NCBI GenBank assembly: GCA_019237115.1
Contig: JAFAHS010000237.1
Coordinates: 1 to 46,970 of the forward strand
Source of the DNA: Deltaproteobacteria bacterium
Lineage (GTDB): Bacteria; Desulfobacterota; Binatia; Binatales; Binataceae
DNA length: 46,970 nt
Reading direction: 5' to 3'
The notes under the pieces are model-generated. The model had not been told where the DNA came from. It did no database searches and worked only from the letters and a program-made list of their open reading frames with translations. Every line of letters starts with the position of its first letter. Position 1 is the first letter of the stretch. Of the stretch, positions 25,845-35,736 are shown in pieces. The position numbers were made by a program, and so were the translations under genes.

Positions 25845-28517
25845 TCATTCCGAGGCCCTTTCGAATTGTCGCACCTGTTCGCTCAGCAGGCGAGATTGGC
25901 TTTCCAGTTCCGTCGCCCGCTCGCGAATCTGATCTTGCATTTCCGGCGCGGCCTTGGCCTGGAACTCGGGATTGTTCAGCCGGGCCAGATGTTGGCGGTG
26001 ATGCGCGCCGACTTCCTCAAGCTTCTTCCTGGCCACCGCCAGCGCCTTTGCAAAATCGAACCCGTCGGGAGCCAGCACTGCAATTTCGCCCCAGGGTAGC
26101 ACGGCCGCCACCGCGCCCCCCGGCAGGGCCTCATGCGACGCGACTAACTCCGCGCTCTCGGCCTTCGCCATCGTGAGTGCATAGGGCCTCCAGATCGCAA
26201 ATTCCGAGCTCAGGTTGAGGTTGGCCGCGGTGCGGATGACCGCGCGCACCCGCTGCCCCGGATGATAGCCGAGCTGCGAGCGCAGCGAGTTGATGGCCTC
26301 AGTCGCGGCGATGCAATGCTCCATCGCCGCGGCCTCGGCGGTGCTCATCCATGACTCCGAGAGCGCATTGGGAAATTTCGCGACCGCCAGATGCTGGCTG
26401 AGGTTCGGTTCGGACAGGTAAGGTCGCAACACCTGCCAGATCTCCTCGCTGATGAACGGCATGAACGGGTGCAGCACGCGGAGCATCCGATCGAAGCAGG
26501 TCACCAGCACCCAGCGGGCCTGCGCCTGCTGCTCGCCTCCCGCCTTGAGGGGCTCTTTTGAGAGCTCGATGTACCAGTCACAGAACTCGTGCCAGATGAA
26601 GGTGTAGACCGCCATCGCCGCGAGGTTGAACTCGTATGCGTCGACCGCGCGCGTCACTTCGCGGACCGTCGTATCGAGGCGCCCAAGGATCCAGCGTTCC
26701 GCCAGGCCGAGCTGCGCGCGGCCAGGTGATGGCAGTGGTCGCGGCGCTCCATCGAGGTTCATCATCACGAAGCGCGCCGCGTTCCAGACCTTGTTGGCGA
26801 AGGCGCGCGCCGCAGCGAAACGCTCGTGCGACAGGGTCACGTCGCCTTTTTGACTGGCGAGTTGGGCCAGGGTCAGGCGCACCGCATCGGTACCGTACTG
26901 GTTCATCAAGTCCAGGGGGTCGACCACGTTGCCCTTGGACTTGGTCATCTTCTTGCCGTACTCGTCGCGCACCAGCGTGGTTATGTACACGTCGCGGAAC
27001 GGCACATCGTCCATGAACTCGAGACCCAACATCATCATCCGCGCGACCCAGAAGAAAATGATGTCGAAACCGGTTATCAGCAGGCTGGTCGGGTAGTACT
27101 TGCGCAGCTCGGGCGTTTCATCGGGCCAGCCCAGAGTCGAGAAGGGCCACAACCCCGAGCTGAACCAGGTGTCGAGAACATCTTCATCCTGCACCAGGTC
27201 GGTCCCGCCGCACTCCTCGCATTTGGGTGGGCGCTCTGCCGCGACGGTCAGATGGTTACAACGCTCGCAACGGTAAGCGGGGATCCGATGCCCCCACCAC
27301 AGCTGGCGCGAGATGCACCAGTCGTGAATGTTTTCCATCCATTCAAAGAAGTCCTTCTTGTATCGCTCGGGGTAAAAAGTAGTGCGGCCGTCCCGGACCG
27401 CCGCCATGGCCCGTTGCGCCATCTCGCTCACGCGCACGAACCACTGCTCGGAGAGCAGCGGCTCCACGACCGTGTCGCAGCGGGAGCAGGTGCCGACGCT
27501 GCTGCGGTGGGGCTCGGTCTTTTCGAGCAAGCCCAGCGCGCGAAGGTCGGTGACGATCTGAGTGCGCGCCGCTTCTCGCTGGAGACCACTGTAGGCGCCT
27601 GCGGTGTCGTTCATCCGCCCCTGGGTGTCCATGACCGAAATCTGCTCGAGGCCATGCCGCCTGCCGATCTCGAAATCATTGAAGTCGTGTGCGGGCGTGA
27701 CCTTGACCGCCCCGGTGCCGAATTTGGGATCGACCGCCGCGTCCGCGATGACCTTGATTTCGCGTCCTGTCAGCGGCAGGCGCAGCGTCGTGCCGACCAT
27801 CGATTGGTAGCGCTCGTCGCCGGGGCTAACCGCGACCGCGGTGTCGCCGAGCATGGTTTCCGGACGCGTCGTCGCAACCGTGACCGACCCGCTACCATCT
27901 GCAAACGGGTAGTGGATGAACCACAAGCTCGATTGGACTTCCTTGTGGTCGACCTCGAGATCGGACAGCGCACTTTCGCAGCGCGGGCACCAGTTGATGA
28001 GCTTGCGATCGCGATAGATCAGGCCACGCTTAAACAGCTCGACGAACACCTTGCTCACCGCTCGCGAGAGGCCCGCATCGAGGGTGAAGCGTTCGCGGCT
28101 CCAATCGCAGGAGGCGCCCAGGCGGCGGAGCTGCTGAAGAATTCGCCCGCCCTTCTCCTCTCGCCACTGCCACACGCGATCAAGAAATTTGTCGCGGCCA
28201 AGTTGATGGCGATTTCTGCCGTCTTTGGCCAGATCCTTTTCGACTGCGTTCTGGGTCGCGATGCCCGCATGGTCGGTGCCGGGCAACCATAGCGTGTTGT
28301 AGCCCTGCATCCGGCGCATGCGCACGATGACATCGTGAAGGGTCGCGTTCAGCGCGTGACCCAGATGAAGCTGCCCGGTTACATTGGGTGGCGGAATGAC
28401 CATGGAGAAGACCGGTCCTTCGCGTCGCGGATCCGCCTTGAAGTAACCAAGGTCAATCCAGGTCTGAAACCATCGCTCCTCGGCCGCGTTGGGGTCGTAT
28501 GTCTTTCCTAGCTCCAT
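25845..28517 (-). CDS. valS: Valyl-tRNA synthetase
   Basis: 890 aa. HIGH-type motif HLGH at 51-54 (PPPNVTGQLHLGHALN), KMSKS-type motif KKMTKSKGNVVDP, editing domain TTRPETMLGDTAVAV, and a C-terminal coiled-coil arm (about 830-890) typical of ValRS. A zinc-ribbon-like CERCNHL...CEECGG insertion is visible. The ATG at 28517 (MELGKTYDPNAAEERW) is preferred over a GTG 24 bp upstream. Class I synthetase that charges tRNA-Val and edits Thr. Confidence 0.97.
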   Translation of the reverse strand: MELGKTYDPNAAEERWFQTWIDLGYFKADPRREGPVFSMVIPPPNVTGQLHLGHALNATLHDVIVRMRRMQGYNTLWLPGTDHAGIATQNAVEKDLAKDGRNRHQLGRDKFLDRVWQWREEKGGRILQQLRRLGASCDWSRERFTLDAGLSRAVSKVFVELFKRGLIYRDRKLINWCPRCESALSDLEVDHKEVQSSLWFIHYPFADGSGSVTVATTRPETMLGDTAVAVSPGDERYQSMVGTTLRLPLTGREIKVIADAAVDPKFGTGAVKVTPAHDFNDFEIGRRHGLEQISVMDTQGRMNDTAGAYSGLQREAARTQIVTDLRALGLLEKTEPHRSSVGTCSRCDTVVEPLLSEQWFVRVSEMAQRAMAAVRDGRTTFYPERYKKDFFEWMENIHDWCISRQLWWGHRIPAYRCERCNHLTVAAERPPKCEECGGTDLVQDEDVLDTWFSSGLWPFSTLGWPDETPELRKYYPTSLLITGFDIIFFWVARMMMLGLEFMDDVPFRDVYITTLVRDEYGKKMTKSKGNVVDPLDLMNQYGTDAVRLTLAQLASQKGDVTLSHERFAAARAFANKVWNAARFVMMNLDGAPRPLPSPGRAQLGLAERWILGRLDTTVREVTRAVDAYEFNLAAMAVYTFIWHEFCDWYIELSKEPLKAGGEQQAQARWVLVTCFDRMLRVLHPFMPFISEEIWQVLRPYLSEPNLSQHLAVAKFPNALSESWMSTAEAAAMEHCIAATEAINSLRSQLGYHPGQRVRAVIRTAANLNLSSEFAIWRPYALTMAKAESAELVASHEALPGGAVAAVLPWGEIAVLAPDGFDFAKALAVARKKLEEVGAHHRQHLARLNNPEFQAKAAPEMQDQIRERATELESQSRLLSEQVRQFERASE

Positions 28518-28742
28518 CGCGCTCGGTCCCCGGTCACTCACGAGTCTAAAAAAGGGCGTGGGGCGCCCTCTCTGAAATCATATTGGCGGCGCGAAGCTCC
28601 CTCAAGCAGCCGCGATGCGCAAACGAATTCATCTCGGTGGGTGTGCAACAGGATGCGGCTTGTAAAGTTGCCCCGCTTGGTAATATGGTGCCGCAAAGCC
28701 TGACTTCGGGGCAGGCCGCAGACCTTTCGGAGGGGAAGCTTC

Positions 28743-28997
28743 ATGCGAGGATTGAGCCAAAGACTGGGTATCGCGGCGGTCTGGGGGACTCTCGTGATGG
28801 CGGGAGCGGTGGCCGGCTGTAGCTCCATGAGTTCCAATCACGTTGATTGCAACGTCGTCAAACTTCAGCAGCAAGCCGGGCGCTCGGACTCTGAAATCGC
28901 CTCCGCCCTGGGTGCCAGCGTCAGCGACGTCTCCAGTTGCCATGGTCCGGAGAAGTCGGGCAATGCGACTTCCTCCGGCGAGCCCGGACCGTACTGA
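28743..28997 (+). CDS. Small lipoprotein
   Basis: 84 aa. Signal sequence with lipobox AVAG-C26 followed by SSMSS, so predicted to be lipidated and exported. The mature part is only about 58 residues with two further Cys (DCNVV and SSCHG) that could form a disulfide, and an Ala/Ser helix between. GGAGGGG lies seven bases before the ATG. No family recognised. Monocistronic, divergent from valS. Confidence 0.75.
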   Translation: MRGLSQRLGIAAVWGTLVMAGAVAGCSSMSSNHVDCNVVKLQQQAGRSDSEIASALGASVSDVSSCHGPEKSGNATSSGEPGPY

Positions 28998-29305
28998 GCC
29001 GAGACCCTCCACGGGGCGGCCGAAAATGCCCTGTTGGCGAACCGGTCAGGTCGTTGACTGGTTTATCGCCATGTCCCTTGGGTGCGTCCACGCATCTTTT
29101 CGGTTTGGATGGCTGCCTTGATCAGCGCGAGGAGAATCGCGCGATGGTGGGCTTTCTGGATCATCGGAAAGAGTTGAACCCCGCGCCGGTCGCGTCGCGT
29201 TTGAGTCCTTTGCGCCTCCTGCCTGGGGCCGCCACGAGCTTCGCTGGTGCACGAATTTCCGCGACCTGGTTAAAAACCACTCGGAGCCGCCAATTCGAGT
29301 TGTTG
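28998..29305. other. Intergenic region before the tRNA gene
   Basis: About 300 bp between the small lipoprotein and tRNA-Leu. No coding frame with a recognisable domain, no second tRNA and no clear terminator hairpin was seen. Confidence 0.4.
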
Positions 29306-29391
29306 TGGTGCGAGAGGGGGGACTTGAACCCCCACGAAGTTGCCTTCACAAGGTCCTGAGCCTTGCGCGTCTGCCATTCCGCCACTCTCGC
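29306..29391 (-). tRNA. tRNA-Leu (anticodon CAG)
   Basis: Read on the minus strand, the 5' arm GCGAGAG pairs with CTCTCGC, followed by discriminator A and an encoded CCA. The anticodon stem CAAGG/CCTTG encloses loop CTCAGGA, giving anticodon CAG. A long variable arm (AAGGCAACTT region) and T-arm GGGGGTTCAAGTCCCCC are present, as expected for class II Leu tRNA. Decodes CUG. Confidence 0.96.
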
Positions 29392-29468
29392 GGGCGTGGG
29401 AGTCTCTAGGATTTATCCGGCCTCAACTGCTGATTCAAGTCGAACCTTCTCCGGGAACCCGGCTTGTG

Positions 29469-30233
29469 ATGAGTCGCGCCGTCCCGCACAATTCGGGTGC
29501 GATGAGCGAAAGAGTCAGCGGGGCCATCGATTTGGCTCCTGCTTCGCGTGCCGACTCGCTCGCGCTTGATCTGAGCGCCGGCGATGGGCTTTCGACGCAA
29601 ATGTTGAGGCAGCGTGGGTGGCGCGTGATCCCGACCGAGCGCAAGGTTTCGCGGCCGGGCTGGGTTGCTGCCGACCTGGTAAGCGACCTGCCCTTTCGCA
29701 ACGAGAGCTTCGACCTGGTGCTGCTGCTCGAGGTCATCGAACATCTCCCCGACATTCCACATTCGCTGCGGGAAATCGCCCGTGTGCTCAAGCCCGGTGG
29801 TACCGCGATCGTTACGACCCCCAACCGACTCAACGTGGTCTCGCGCATTCACTACTTGCTGACCGGCTTCTACCGGGGGCGTCGAGCGCCGCTGCCTCAT
29901 CGCTACCGGGTCGAAGACGGTCGTAACTGGCACGTGATGGGTCTCAACGATTTTCACTGGATGGCACGCGGCTATGGACTCAACCTGGTTGCGCTGGGAA
30001 AAAGCCGACGAAAACTCCGCGCGTATGTGTTTCTTCCCCTACTCTTTCCATTTATTGTCGTCCGCTCGTGGTTGCTTTATGGAAGCGGCGACCGGGATCC
30101 CGAGCAAAAACGGCTTAACCGCGACTTGTTTCGCTTCATGACGAGTCCGAGCTTGCTGATGGACGAAAATATCCTGATGCAATTTGTAAAAACCTCCGAC
30201 CCCGCGCCCCGGGCGCTGTGCAAATGCGCGTGA
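29469..30233 (+). CDS. Class I SAM-dependent methyltransferase
   Basis: 254 aa from the ATG at 29469; an ATG at 29502 is an equal alternative, and the frame upstream overlaps the tRNA. Motif I is [10 protein letters not shown], followed by [17 protein letters not shown] and [13 protein letters not shown], the Methyltransf_11 pattern. A C-terminal hydrophobic segment ([20 protein letters not shown]) may dock at the membrane. The next gene, a glycosyltransferase, overlaps its stop by 10 bp. Context suggests methylation of a surface glycan or lipid intermediate; this is inference. Confidence 0.83.
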   Translation: MSRAVPHNSGAMSERVSGAIDLAPASRADSLALDLSAGDGLSTQMLRQRGWRVIPTERKVSRPGWVAADLVSDLPFRNESFDLVLLLEVIEHLPDIPHSLREIARVLKPGGTAIVTTPNRLNVVSRIHYLLTGFYRGRRAPLPHRYRVEDGRNWHVMGLNDFHWMARGYGLNLVALGKSRRKLRAYVFLPLLFPFIVVRSWLLYGSGDRDPEQKRLNRDLFRFMTSPSLLMDENILMQFVKTSDPAPRALCKCA

Positions 30234-31081
30234 CGCTCACCGTTATCATCGCAACCTACAACCGCCCCGACGAGCTCGCCCGGTTGTTGGCCAGCCTCGG
30301 CGGCCAGCTCCGTAGTGGCGATGAGTTGATGATCGCGGAGAACGGAACCCCGCAGCCGGCTAAAGTTCCTCCCAACGCCCCGCCCCTCCAGCATCTTCAC
30401 GAGCCACGCGGCGGAAAATGCCGAAGCCAAAATCGAGCCATCGCGGAGTCGCACGGCGAGGTAGTGGTCCTGCTGGACGACGACCTTACGGTTAAGGGGG
30501 GCTATCGCGACGCGGTGGAGCGATTTTTCAGTGAGAACCCCCAGTTCGCTGCCATGGCCGGACGGATCCTGCCGGCGGAAGACCCGGAGGCAAAGGTCGG
30601 CGCCAACTGGATCTATCTGGATTTGCCGATCTTCGATCGCGGCGACCGGGTAGTCGAAGTGCCGGGCGTCCTTGGCGCCAATATGGCCTTCCGTCGCTCG
30701 GCGCTGGACGCGGTTGGGCTTTTCGATGAACGTCTGGGGCCCGGCGCCGCTGGTCACGAGGAGGAAACCGAAATGTCGCAGCGCTTGCGCCGCAAGGGAC
30801 TACGGATCGGCTACGCGCCCGATGCCGTGGTCTACCACGAGGTCGATCCGCGGCGTGCTGATCGCGACCGGTTCATAAGAATCTCGCGCGAACGAGGCCG
30901 CTGCCGGATGCTCCATGAAACCCACTCGGCGCTCGAAGTAATCACGAAAAATGCGATCGCCTGGACCCGGCTCACCATCGCGCGTTCGCTACGCGCGGGT
31001 CTGCCACGAATCGCCCGGGAAGAGCGGCGTCTGGCGGTGGCCCACGGAATGTTCGACGGCCTTGGTCTGCAACCCAAATAA
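30224..31081 (+). CDS. Glycosyltransferase family 2
   Basis: 285 aa from the ATG at 30224. GT-A fold landmarks: [18 protein letters not shown] at the N-terminus, the DxD motif [10 protein letters not shown], and [22 protein letters not shown] followed by acidic [14 protein letters not shown]. These are inverting transferases using nucleotide sugars. It overlaps the methyltransferase gene by 10 bp and converges with the GT4 gene. It likely adds a sugar to an envelope polysaccharide. Confidence 0.9.
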   Translation: MRVTLTVIIATYNRPDELARLLASLGGQLRSGDELMIAENGTPQPAKVPPNAPPLQHLHEPRGGKCRSQNRAIAESHGEVVVLLDDDLTVKGGYRDAVERFFSENPQFAAMAGRILPAEDPEAKVGANWIYLDLPIFDRGDRVVEVPGVLGANMAFRRSALDAVGLFDERLGPGAAGHEEETEMSQRLRRKGLRIGYAPDAVVYHEVDPRRADRDRFIRISRERGRCRMLHETHSALEVITKNAIAWTRLTIARSLRAGLPRIAREERRLAVAHGMFDGLGLQPK

Positions 31082-31158
31082 TCCCCAGTGTCTGGTCTCC
31101 CCCCGCCTGCCATTTGCCTGAAGACCGCGTGAATCTGCCCAGTGCTTGATTGCCCTGG

Positions 31159-32280
31159 TTAACTCACCGAATCAATGAACCGATTCAACTCGAGTTCGTG
31201 CTTTTCCCAGGTAAACCGGCTTGCGGCAGCGCGCGCAATCGGTCCCAGCTCGTTCGCTCTGCCGAGCAGGTCTTCAAGCTTGGGTGCGATCTCAGCAGGA
31301 TCCGCGGGATTGCCGACCACATACTCGCGCAACTCCGGGGGTAGCAGCTCGGCGACCCCGCATTGCGCACTGAGCAACACGGGTCGGCCACAGGCCATCG
31401 CCTCCAATGCCACGTTGCCAAAAGGCTCGAACAGCGACGGCAGCGCCAGCACATCGCCGGCATTGAAGAACTCCGCGACCGCCGGCTGCGCGCCGATGAA
31501 GATCACCCGATCTGCGATTCCCTGGCGTTGGCTGCGGCGCTGGAATGACGGTGCCGCACCATCGTTTCCTACGACCATCAGATAAGGCCTGCTCTTGAGT
31601 TTGCCCACCGCGTCGATCAGAAATCCGAGCCCTTTGCGCGCAAACCCGTTGCCGACGAAAAGCACCAGTGCCGCATCCGCCGGGATGCGAGACTGCGCCC
31701 GAATCCGATTTCGCGCCGCAGCATCCGACTGGGGACGGAACAGCTGCGTATCGACGCCATTGTAAATAGTGGTCACCTTCGCTGCAGGAAGCTTGAATTG
31801 CTCGACCAGATCGCGTCGCACCAACTCCGAAACCGCCAGTGCTGCTCTTAGCTGGGGCGAGGTGAACCCGAGGCGCTCGACCATGATCTGGGCACGATGA
31901 TAAGGCGCCAGCCGCATGCGCAGCGTGCTGGCACCTCCGCGCCACCGCGCGAGCGCCCGCAGATAGCTGACATGCGCGCTCCCTCCCGATCGCAAGACGT
32001 CGGCGCTGGTGACCCGCGCAAAGCTCATAACCAGGTCGGCACCGTGGCGCCTTGCCAGGGGCGCAGCGGCAACCGCAAACCTTATGAATCCCAGCGTGCG
32101 CGGGAGCGGAATGGTGCCGACCCGATGGACGGTTAGTGGTGCGGGTTCGCCGCGAATCTGGTCGGCATAGACGGCGACCTGATGCCCTCCGCGGCGCAGA
32201 CCCTCGGCGGTGAGAATCAGGTCGCGTTCGGTCCCTCCGCCCTCGGGGTCAAAGCGGCGCGCCAGCAGAGCTATTTGCAT
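31159..32280 (-). CDS. Glycosyltransferase family 4, WaaG/RfaG-like
   Basis: 373 aa, the length of E. coli WaaG. The N-terminal LLARRFDPEGGGTERDL and YNGVDTQLFRP match the LPS glucosyltransferase I group. The C-terminal nucleotide-sugar motif is LPSLFEPFGNVALEAMACGRPVL, carrying the EX7E-type glutamates. It likely adds a hexose to the LPS core. With LpxC in the same window it supports an LPS-bearing outer membrane. The ATG is 89 bp from the divergent zinc-ribbon gene. Confidence 0.86.
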   Translation of the reverse strand: MQIALLARRFDPEGGGTERDLILTAEGLRRGGHQVAVYADQIRGEPAPLTVHRVGTIPLPRTLGFIRFAVAAAPLARRHGADLVMSFARVTSADVLRSGGSAHVSYLRALARWRGGASTLRMRLAPYHRAQIMVERLGFTSPQLRAALAVSELVRRDLVEQFKLPAAKVTTIYNGVDTQLFRPQSDAAARNRIRAQSRIPADAALVLFVGNGFARKGLGFLIDAVGKLKSRPYLMVVGNDGAAPSFQRRSQRQGIADRVIFIGAQPAVAEFFNAGDVLALPSLFEPFGNVALEAMACGRPVLLSAQCGVAELLPPELREYVVGNPADPAEIAPKLEDLLGRANELGPIARAAASRFTWEKHELELNRFIDSVS

Positions 32281-32369
32281 CCCGATCGCGCGTGCGCCGG
32301 CCGCCCAGAGGCATCGTGCGACCGACTTTTTCCTGTGCTATTTTTTTTGTTGGGCTGTGAGGTGGGGAA

Positions 32370-33650
32370 ATGATCGAAATCCAGTGTACCAGCTGCAATA
32401 CCCGCTACCGGATCGATGAGCGGGTTCTCCCGGAAGAAACGCCGACCTTCAAGTGTTCGCGCTGCGGTCACGTCTTCAAGGCCGAGCCGCTCCCCGCGCG
32501 TCCACGAAAACCCGCCGCGCCCCGTGTCGTGGAGAAGCCCCAAGCTCCGCCCACTCCTGAAGCCGAGCAACCGTCGCCTCCGCCACCGGTTCAATCGAAA
32601 CCCGTTGCGGAAGGGGCGTCCGGTCCGCAAACGGGGGAACCACCTTCGGCGGCCTCGAGTACAGAGGCTCCCGAGCAGAATCCTCTCGACCGAACCTTCA
32701 CCCGCGAGCGATCGGGGGAACTCGAGTCGGGAGAAAACCTCACCTTCGACTTTGCCAACGAGCCCAACCCCGGCGAGCAAGGCACGTCCGAAGACCCCGG
32801 CGTGGAGGATCGTCCTTCCGAGGATCACTGGGAAGTGGGCGAAGCCCCCGAAGATCCACGGGCCGCCGCCGACCCCGTGCCAAGAGAAATCCCGGCTGGT
32901 CCCAAAGCGTCCGAGCGGCCTGCCGAGAAGCCTTTCTTCACGGCGCCGCCGCGCGGCGAGGCTCCGAGTCCGGGGGATTTTCGGTCGCGCGAATTCACGA
33001 TTCCGGACGCCGGGCTGGAAGAACCCCCATCGCGCCGGGCGCGGCATAAAGACCTCATCTCTGACGAAGTCGCGAACCTCGCCGCCCACAGGCCAACGCA
33101 TTCTTCGGGATGGTTTCTCGGACTGTTCATGGTCGTCGCGGTGCTGTTTGGGGTCGTGAGTCTGGCCATTCACATCCAACCGGCGCCGGTTGCACGAATT
33201 CTGAGCCAGATTCCGCAGGTGGGGACGAATTTTGAGCGTCCGATGGTGCCGGCGATGCTGGTTGCGTTGCACGACGTGCACGCCGACTACCAGCAAATCA
33301 AGGGTGGACAGACCGCGCTGCTGATAAGCGGGACCGCGGAAAACGTTGGTGGCAGTCCACTCCACGGCGTCTTGCTGGCGGTAGATTTGCTCGACGCTGC
33401 CGGAAAACAGCTGGCCAGCAGCGCGGCGTTCTGCGGCAACGGACTTACGGCCGCGATGGTGGGGGAAATGACGCCGCGTGAAATAGAATTTCTGCAGCGG
33501 CTCGACCCGCAGAAAAACTTCACGGTCGATCCCTCCAAGACCGCGCCGTTCCTGCTCGTGTTCATCGATCCGCCGCCGAAAATCACCAAACTGAGAATCG
33601 AAGTGGCAAAGGCGGTCGCGGCCCCGAATGCGCCCGCCCCTCGCTCTTAG
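32370..33650 (+). CDS. MJ0042-type zinc-ribbon membrane protein with DUF3426-like C-terminus
   Basis: 426 aa. The N-terminal zinc finger has C6-x2-C9 and C29-x2-C32 (IQCTSCNTRYRID, FKCSRCGHVFKAE). Residues 40-240 are a low-complexity linker rich in Pro, Glu, Ala and Ser. One transmembrane helix lies at about 248-270 (GWFLGLFMVVAVLFGVVSLAIHI). The exported C-terminal domain (LLISGTAENVGGSPLHGVLLAVDLLDAAGK) has the FxLy/DUF3426 beta-sandwich look. The finger would be cytosolic and the sandwich periplasmic. Function unknown. The ATG is preceded by AGGTGGGG. Confidence 0.82.
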   Translation: MIEIQCTSCNTRYRIDERVLPEETPTFKCSRCGHVFKAEPLPARPRKPAAPRVVEKPQAPPTPEAEQPSPPPPVQSKPVAEGASGPQTGEPPSAASSTEAPEQNPLDRTFTRERSGELESGENLTFDFANEPNPGEQGTSEDPGVEDRPSEDHWEVGEAPEDPRAAADPVPREIPAGPKASERPAEKPFFTAPPRGEAPSPGDFRSREFTIPDAGLEEPPSRRARHKDLISDEVANLAAHRPTHSSGWFLGLFMVVAVLFGVVSLAIHIQPAPVARILSQIPQVGTNFERPMVPAMLVALHDVHADYQQIKGGQTALLISGTAENVGGSPLHGVLLAVDLLDAAGKQLASSAAFCGNGLTAAMVGEMTPREIEFLQRLDPQKNFTVDPSKTAPFLLVFIDPPPKITKLRIEVAKAVAAPNAPAPRS

Positions 33651-33769
33651 CAGCGTTTTCCTCCACTGCCGGGTCTCGTTCTCAGCGCGGTCCAGGCCAA
33701 CCTCTGGCTAAACTCCGACTGCCTTGCCCGGATTCTCGGCACACCCGGCAGAGATCGAGGGGTTCCCGA

Positions 33770-34159
33770 TCATTCCTGTTCGCGCGCCACCATTTCGGCA
33801 TACTCGTCGCTGTCCATCAGGTCGTCGAGATCGCTGGCGTCATTCATCTTCACCTTAATCAGCCAGCCATCGCCGTAAGGATCTTCGTTCACCACCTCGG
33901 GCGACTCGGGCAGGTCTTCGTTCACTTCGACCACGGTGCCGCTCACCGGCGCGTAGATGTCGGACACCGCCTTGACCGATTCGATCACTCCAAACGGATC
34001 ATCCTTACTGACCTTCTCGCCTACCGCCGGAAGTTCGATATAAACGATCTCGCCCAGTTGCCCCTGCGCGTGATCGGTAATGCCAACGGTTGCCACTGAA
34101 TCCTCCGCCGCCACCCATTCGTGCTCCTTCGAATACTTGAGCCCCTGTGGGATCTCCAT
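33770..34159 (-). CDS. gcvH: Glycine cleavage system H protein
   Basis: 129 aa. The lipoyl-lysine is K63 in GVIESVKAVSDIYAP; YSKEHEW and VGITDHAQGQLGEIVYIELP are classic. The ATG at 34159 follows GGAGGAG at optimal spacing. H protein shuttles the aminomethyl group between GcvP, GcvT and lipoamide dehydrogenase. Neither gcvT nor gcvP is adjacent. It is divergent from ald. Confidence 0.95.
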   Translation of the reverse strand: MEIPQGLKYSKEHEWVAAEDSVATVGITDHAQGQLGEIVYIELPAVGEKVSKDDPFGVIESVKAVSDIYAPVSGTVVEVNEDLPESPEVVNEDPYGDGWLIKVKMNDASDLDDLMDSDEYAEMVAREQE

Positions 34160-34219
34160 GACTCCTCCGCGAATCTCGTTCACAATCCGCCGCGCGGTCT
34201 GCGATCGGGATCATGCTCA

Positions 34220-34248
34220 TCAAGCGCGGAGCCAATCGTCTTGTCAAG
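34220..34248 (-). promoter_or_regulatory. Candidate promoter for gcvH
   Basis: Minus-strand TTGACA (34248-34243), 17-bp spacer, then CTTGAT (34225-34220), about 60 nt before the gcvH start. The -35 is perfect but the -10 matches only three of six bases. No glycine riboswitch core was recognised in this leader. Confidence 0.3.
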
Positions 34249-34427
34249 TTCCAAATGGTGGCGCAAAGGATACCCGCCGATGTGGAATTCTCTTGACTGA
34301 CACGCGATGATGACGCTCGACGAACAGCCGCTGATTTCTTCCCCCGCCGGCGATCGTTGTAGCGCTCTACCATCAAGATAGTTCGCACCGGGTCGCATCG
34401 TCATCATCAACCTGCGGAGAAATTCGG

Positions 34428-35531
34428 ATGCTTATCGGAGTCCCCACAGAAATCAAGGCCGACGAACGACGCGTATCGCTAAGCCCGGCCGGCGCCGCCG
34501 CCTTCCGCACCCATGGCCATCGAGTGCTCGTCCAGAGCGGCGCCGGGGTGGGCAGCGGATTTACCGACCGCGAGTATCGCGGGGCGGGCGCTCTAATCGT
34601 ACGCGCTCCGGGCGAGGTCTGGGGGCGCGCAGATATGGTGCTGAAGGTCAAGGAACCGCAGCGCACCGAGTTTCGCTATCTGCAGCCCGGGAAAATTCTC
34701 TTCACCTACCTCCATCTGGCGCCCGACAAGCGACTCGCGCATGAACTGGTGAAACAGCACGTGAGCGCGCTTGGATACGAGACTATCCAGCTCGAAGACG
34801 GCAGCCTGCCACTGCTCGCACCCATGAGCGAAGTGGCCGGGCGGCTCGCTATCCAGGCAGGCTCGTGGTGCTTGCAGTCGCGCAGCGGAGGCCGCGGCGT
34901 TCTGCTCAGTGGAGCACCCGGCGTGCGTCCCGGAAAAGTCGTGGTGGTGGGAGGCGGCATCGCCGGGCTCAACGCCTGCCGGGTGGCGGCTGGCATCGGG
35001 GCCGAGGTCACCATTCTGGATGTCAATCCGTCGCGGCTGCGGTATTTGAGCGACCTCTTGGGAGGACACGCGACCACGGTGATGTCGAACCGCGCGACCC
35101 TCGAGGAGGAAGTACGCCAGGCCGATCTCGTCATCGGCGCCGTGCTGGTCGCCGGCGCGCGCACGCCCCGGCTGCTTTCGGCGGCGTTGGTCGCAAGAAT
35201 GAAACCGGGAGCGGCGATTGTCGACCTGTCCATCGATCAGGGCGGGGTCTCGGAAACCTCGCGGCCAACCACCCACGGAAGGCCGACTTTCGTGCGTAGT
35301 GGAGTGGTTCATTACTGCGTGACCAACATGCCGGCGATGGTGCCACACACCTCCACCTCAGCTCTGACGAACGCAACTTTGTCGTACGCGCTGGAGGTCG
35401 CCGATCGGGGCCTGTTGGAGGCTTGCCGGGCGAATCGGGCAATCGGGTGGGGTCTCAACACCTACGACGGACACGTGGTGCACCCTGCCGTCGCGCAGGC
35501 GCTGAGAATGAAGGTACACTCACCCTGGTGA
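34428..35531 (+). CDS. ald: Alanine dehydrogenase
   Basis: 367 aa. Known active-site residues align by number: R15 in KADERRVSL, K75 in LKVKEPQ, H96 in TYLHLAP, and the Asp in LSIDQGG. The NAD fold has VVVGGGIAGLNACRVAAGIGAEV. The enzyme interconverts alanine with pyruvate and ammonia. ATG with GGAG about eight bases upstream. Located opposite gcvH, so both divergent genes handle small amino acids. Confidence 0.95.
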   Translation: MLIGVPTEIKADERRVSLSPAGAAAFRTHGHRVLVQSGAGVGSGFTDREYRGAGALIVRAPGEVWGRADMVLKVKEPQRTEFRYLQPGKILFTYLHLAPDKRLAHELVKQHVSALGYETIQLEDGSLPLLAPMSEVAGRLAIQAGSWCLQSRSGGRGVLLSGAPGVRPGKVVVVGGGIAGLNACRVAAGIGAEVTILDVNPSRLRYLSDLLGGHATTVMSNRATLEEEVRQADLVIGAVLVAGARTPRLLSAALVARMKPGAAIVDLSIDQGGVSETSRPTTHGRPTFVRSGVVHYCVTNMPAMVPHTSTSALTNATLSYALEVADRGLLEACRANRAIGWGLNTYDGHVVHPAVAQALRMKVHSPW

Positions 35532-35736
35532 GCCGCGATACGACCCGGCAGTTTCGCATCCCGGCAGCGAAAATCAGGTCGGCAAGGGATCCGATCCAGC
35601 GCGCGAGCAGCGACGGCCCTCGAATCAGCAAATCAGAAGCGCGGCATCGAGGTCCCGAAGTCCGCGCCGAGTCGGCGCAGTAAAGCGCCCTCCGGGTTTT
35701 GCAGGTTCACCGCCAAGACGCTCCTCGCCTGACGGT

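Noticed and set aside
26826..28292. Open frame of 488 codons opposite valS
   Set aside because: Antisense of the ValRS catalytic core; no domain.
32271..33365. Open frame of 364 codons opposite the zinc-ribbon gene
   Set aside because: The plus strand encodes a CxxC finger, helix and sandwich domain with a good ribosome binding site; the minus frame has no features.
34160..34427. Glycine riboswitch between gcvH and ald
   Set aside because: The conserved glycine aptamer core was not recognised on either strand.
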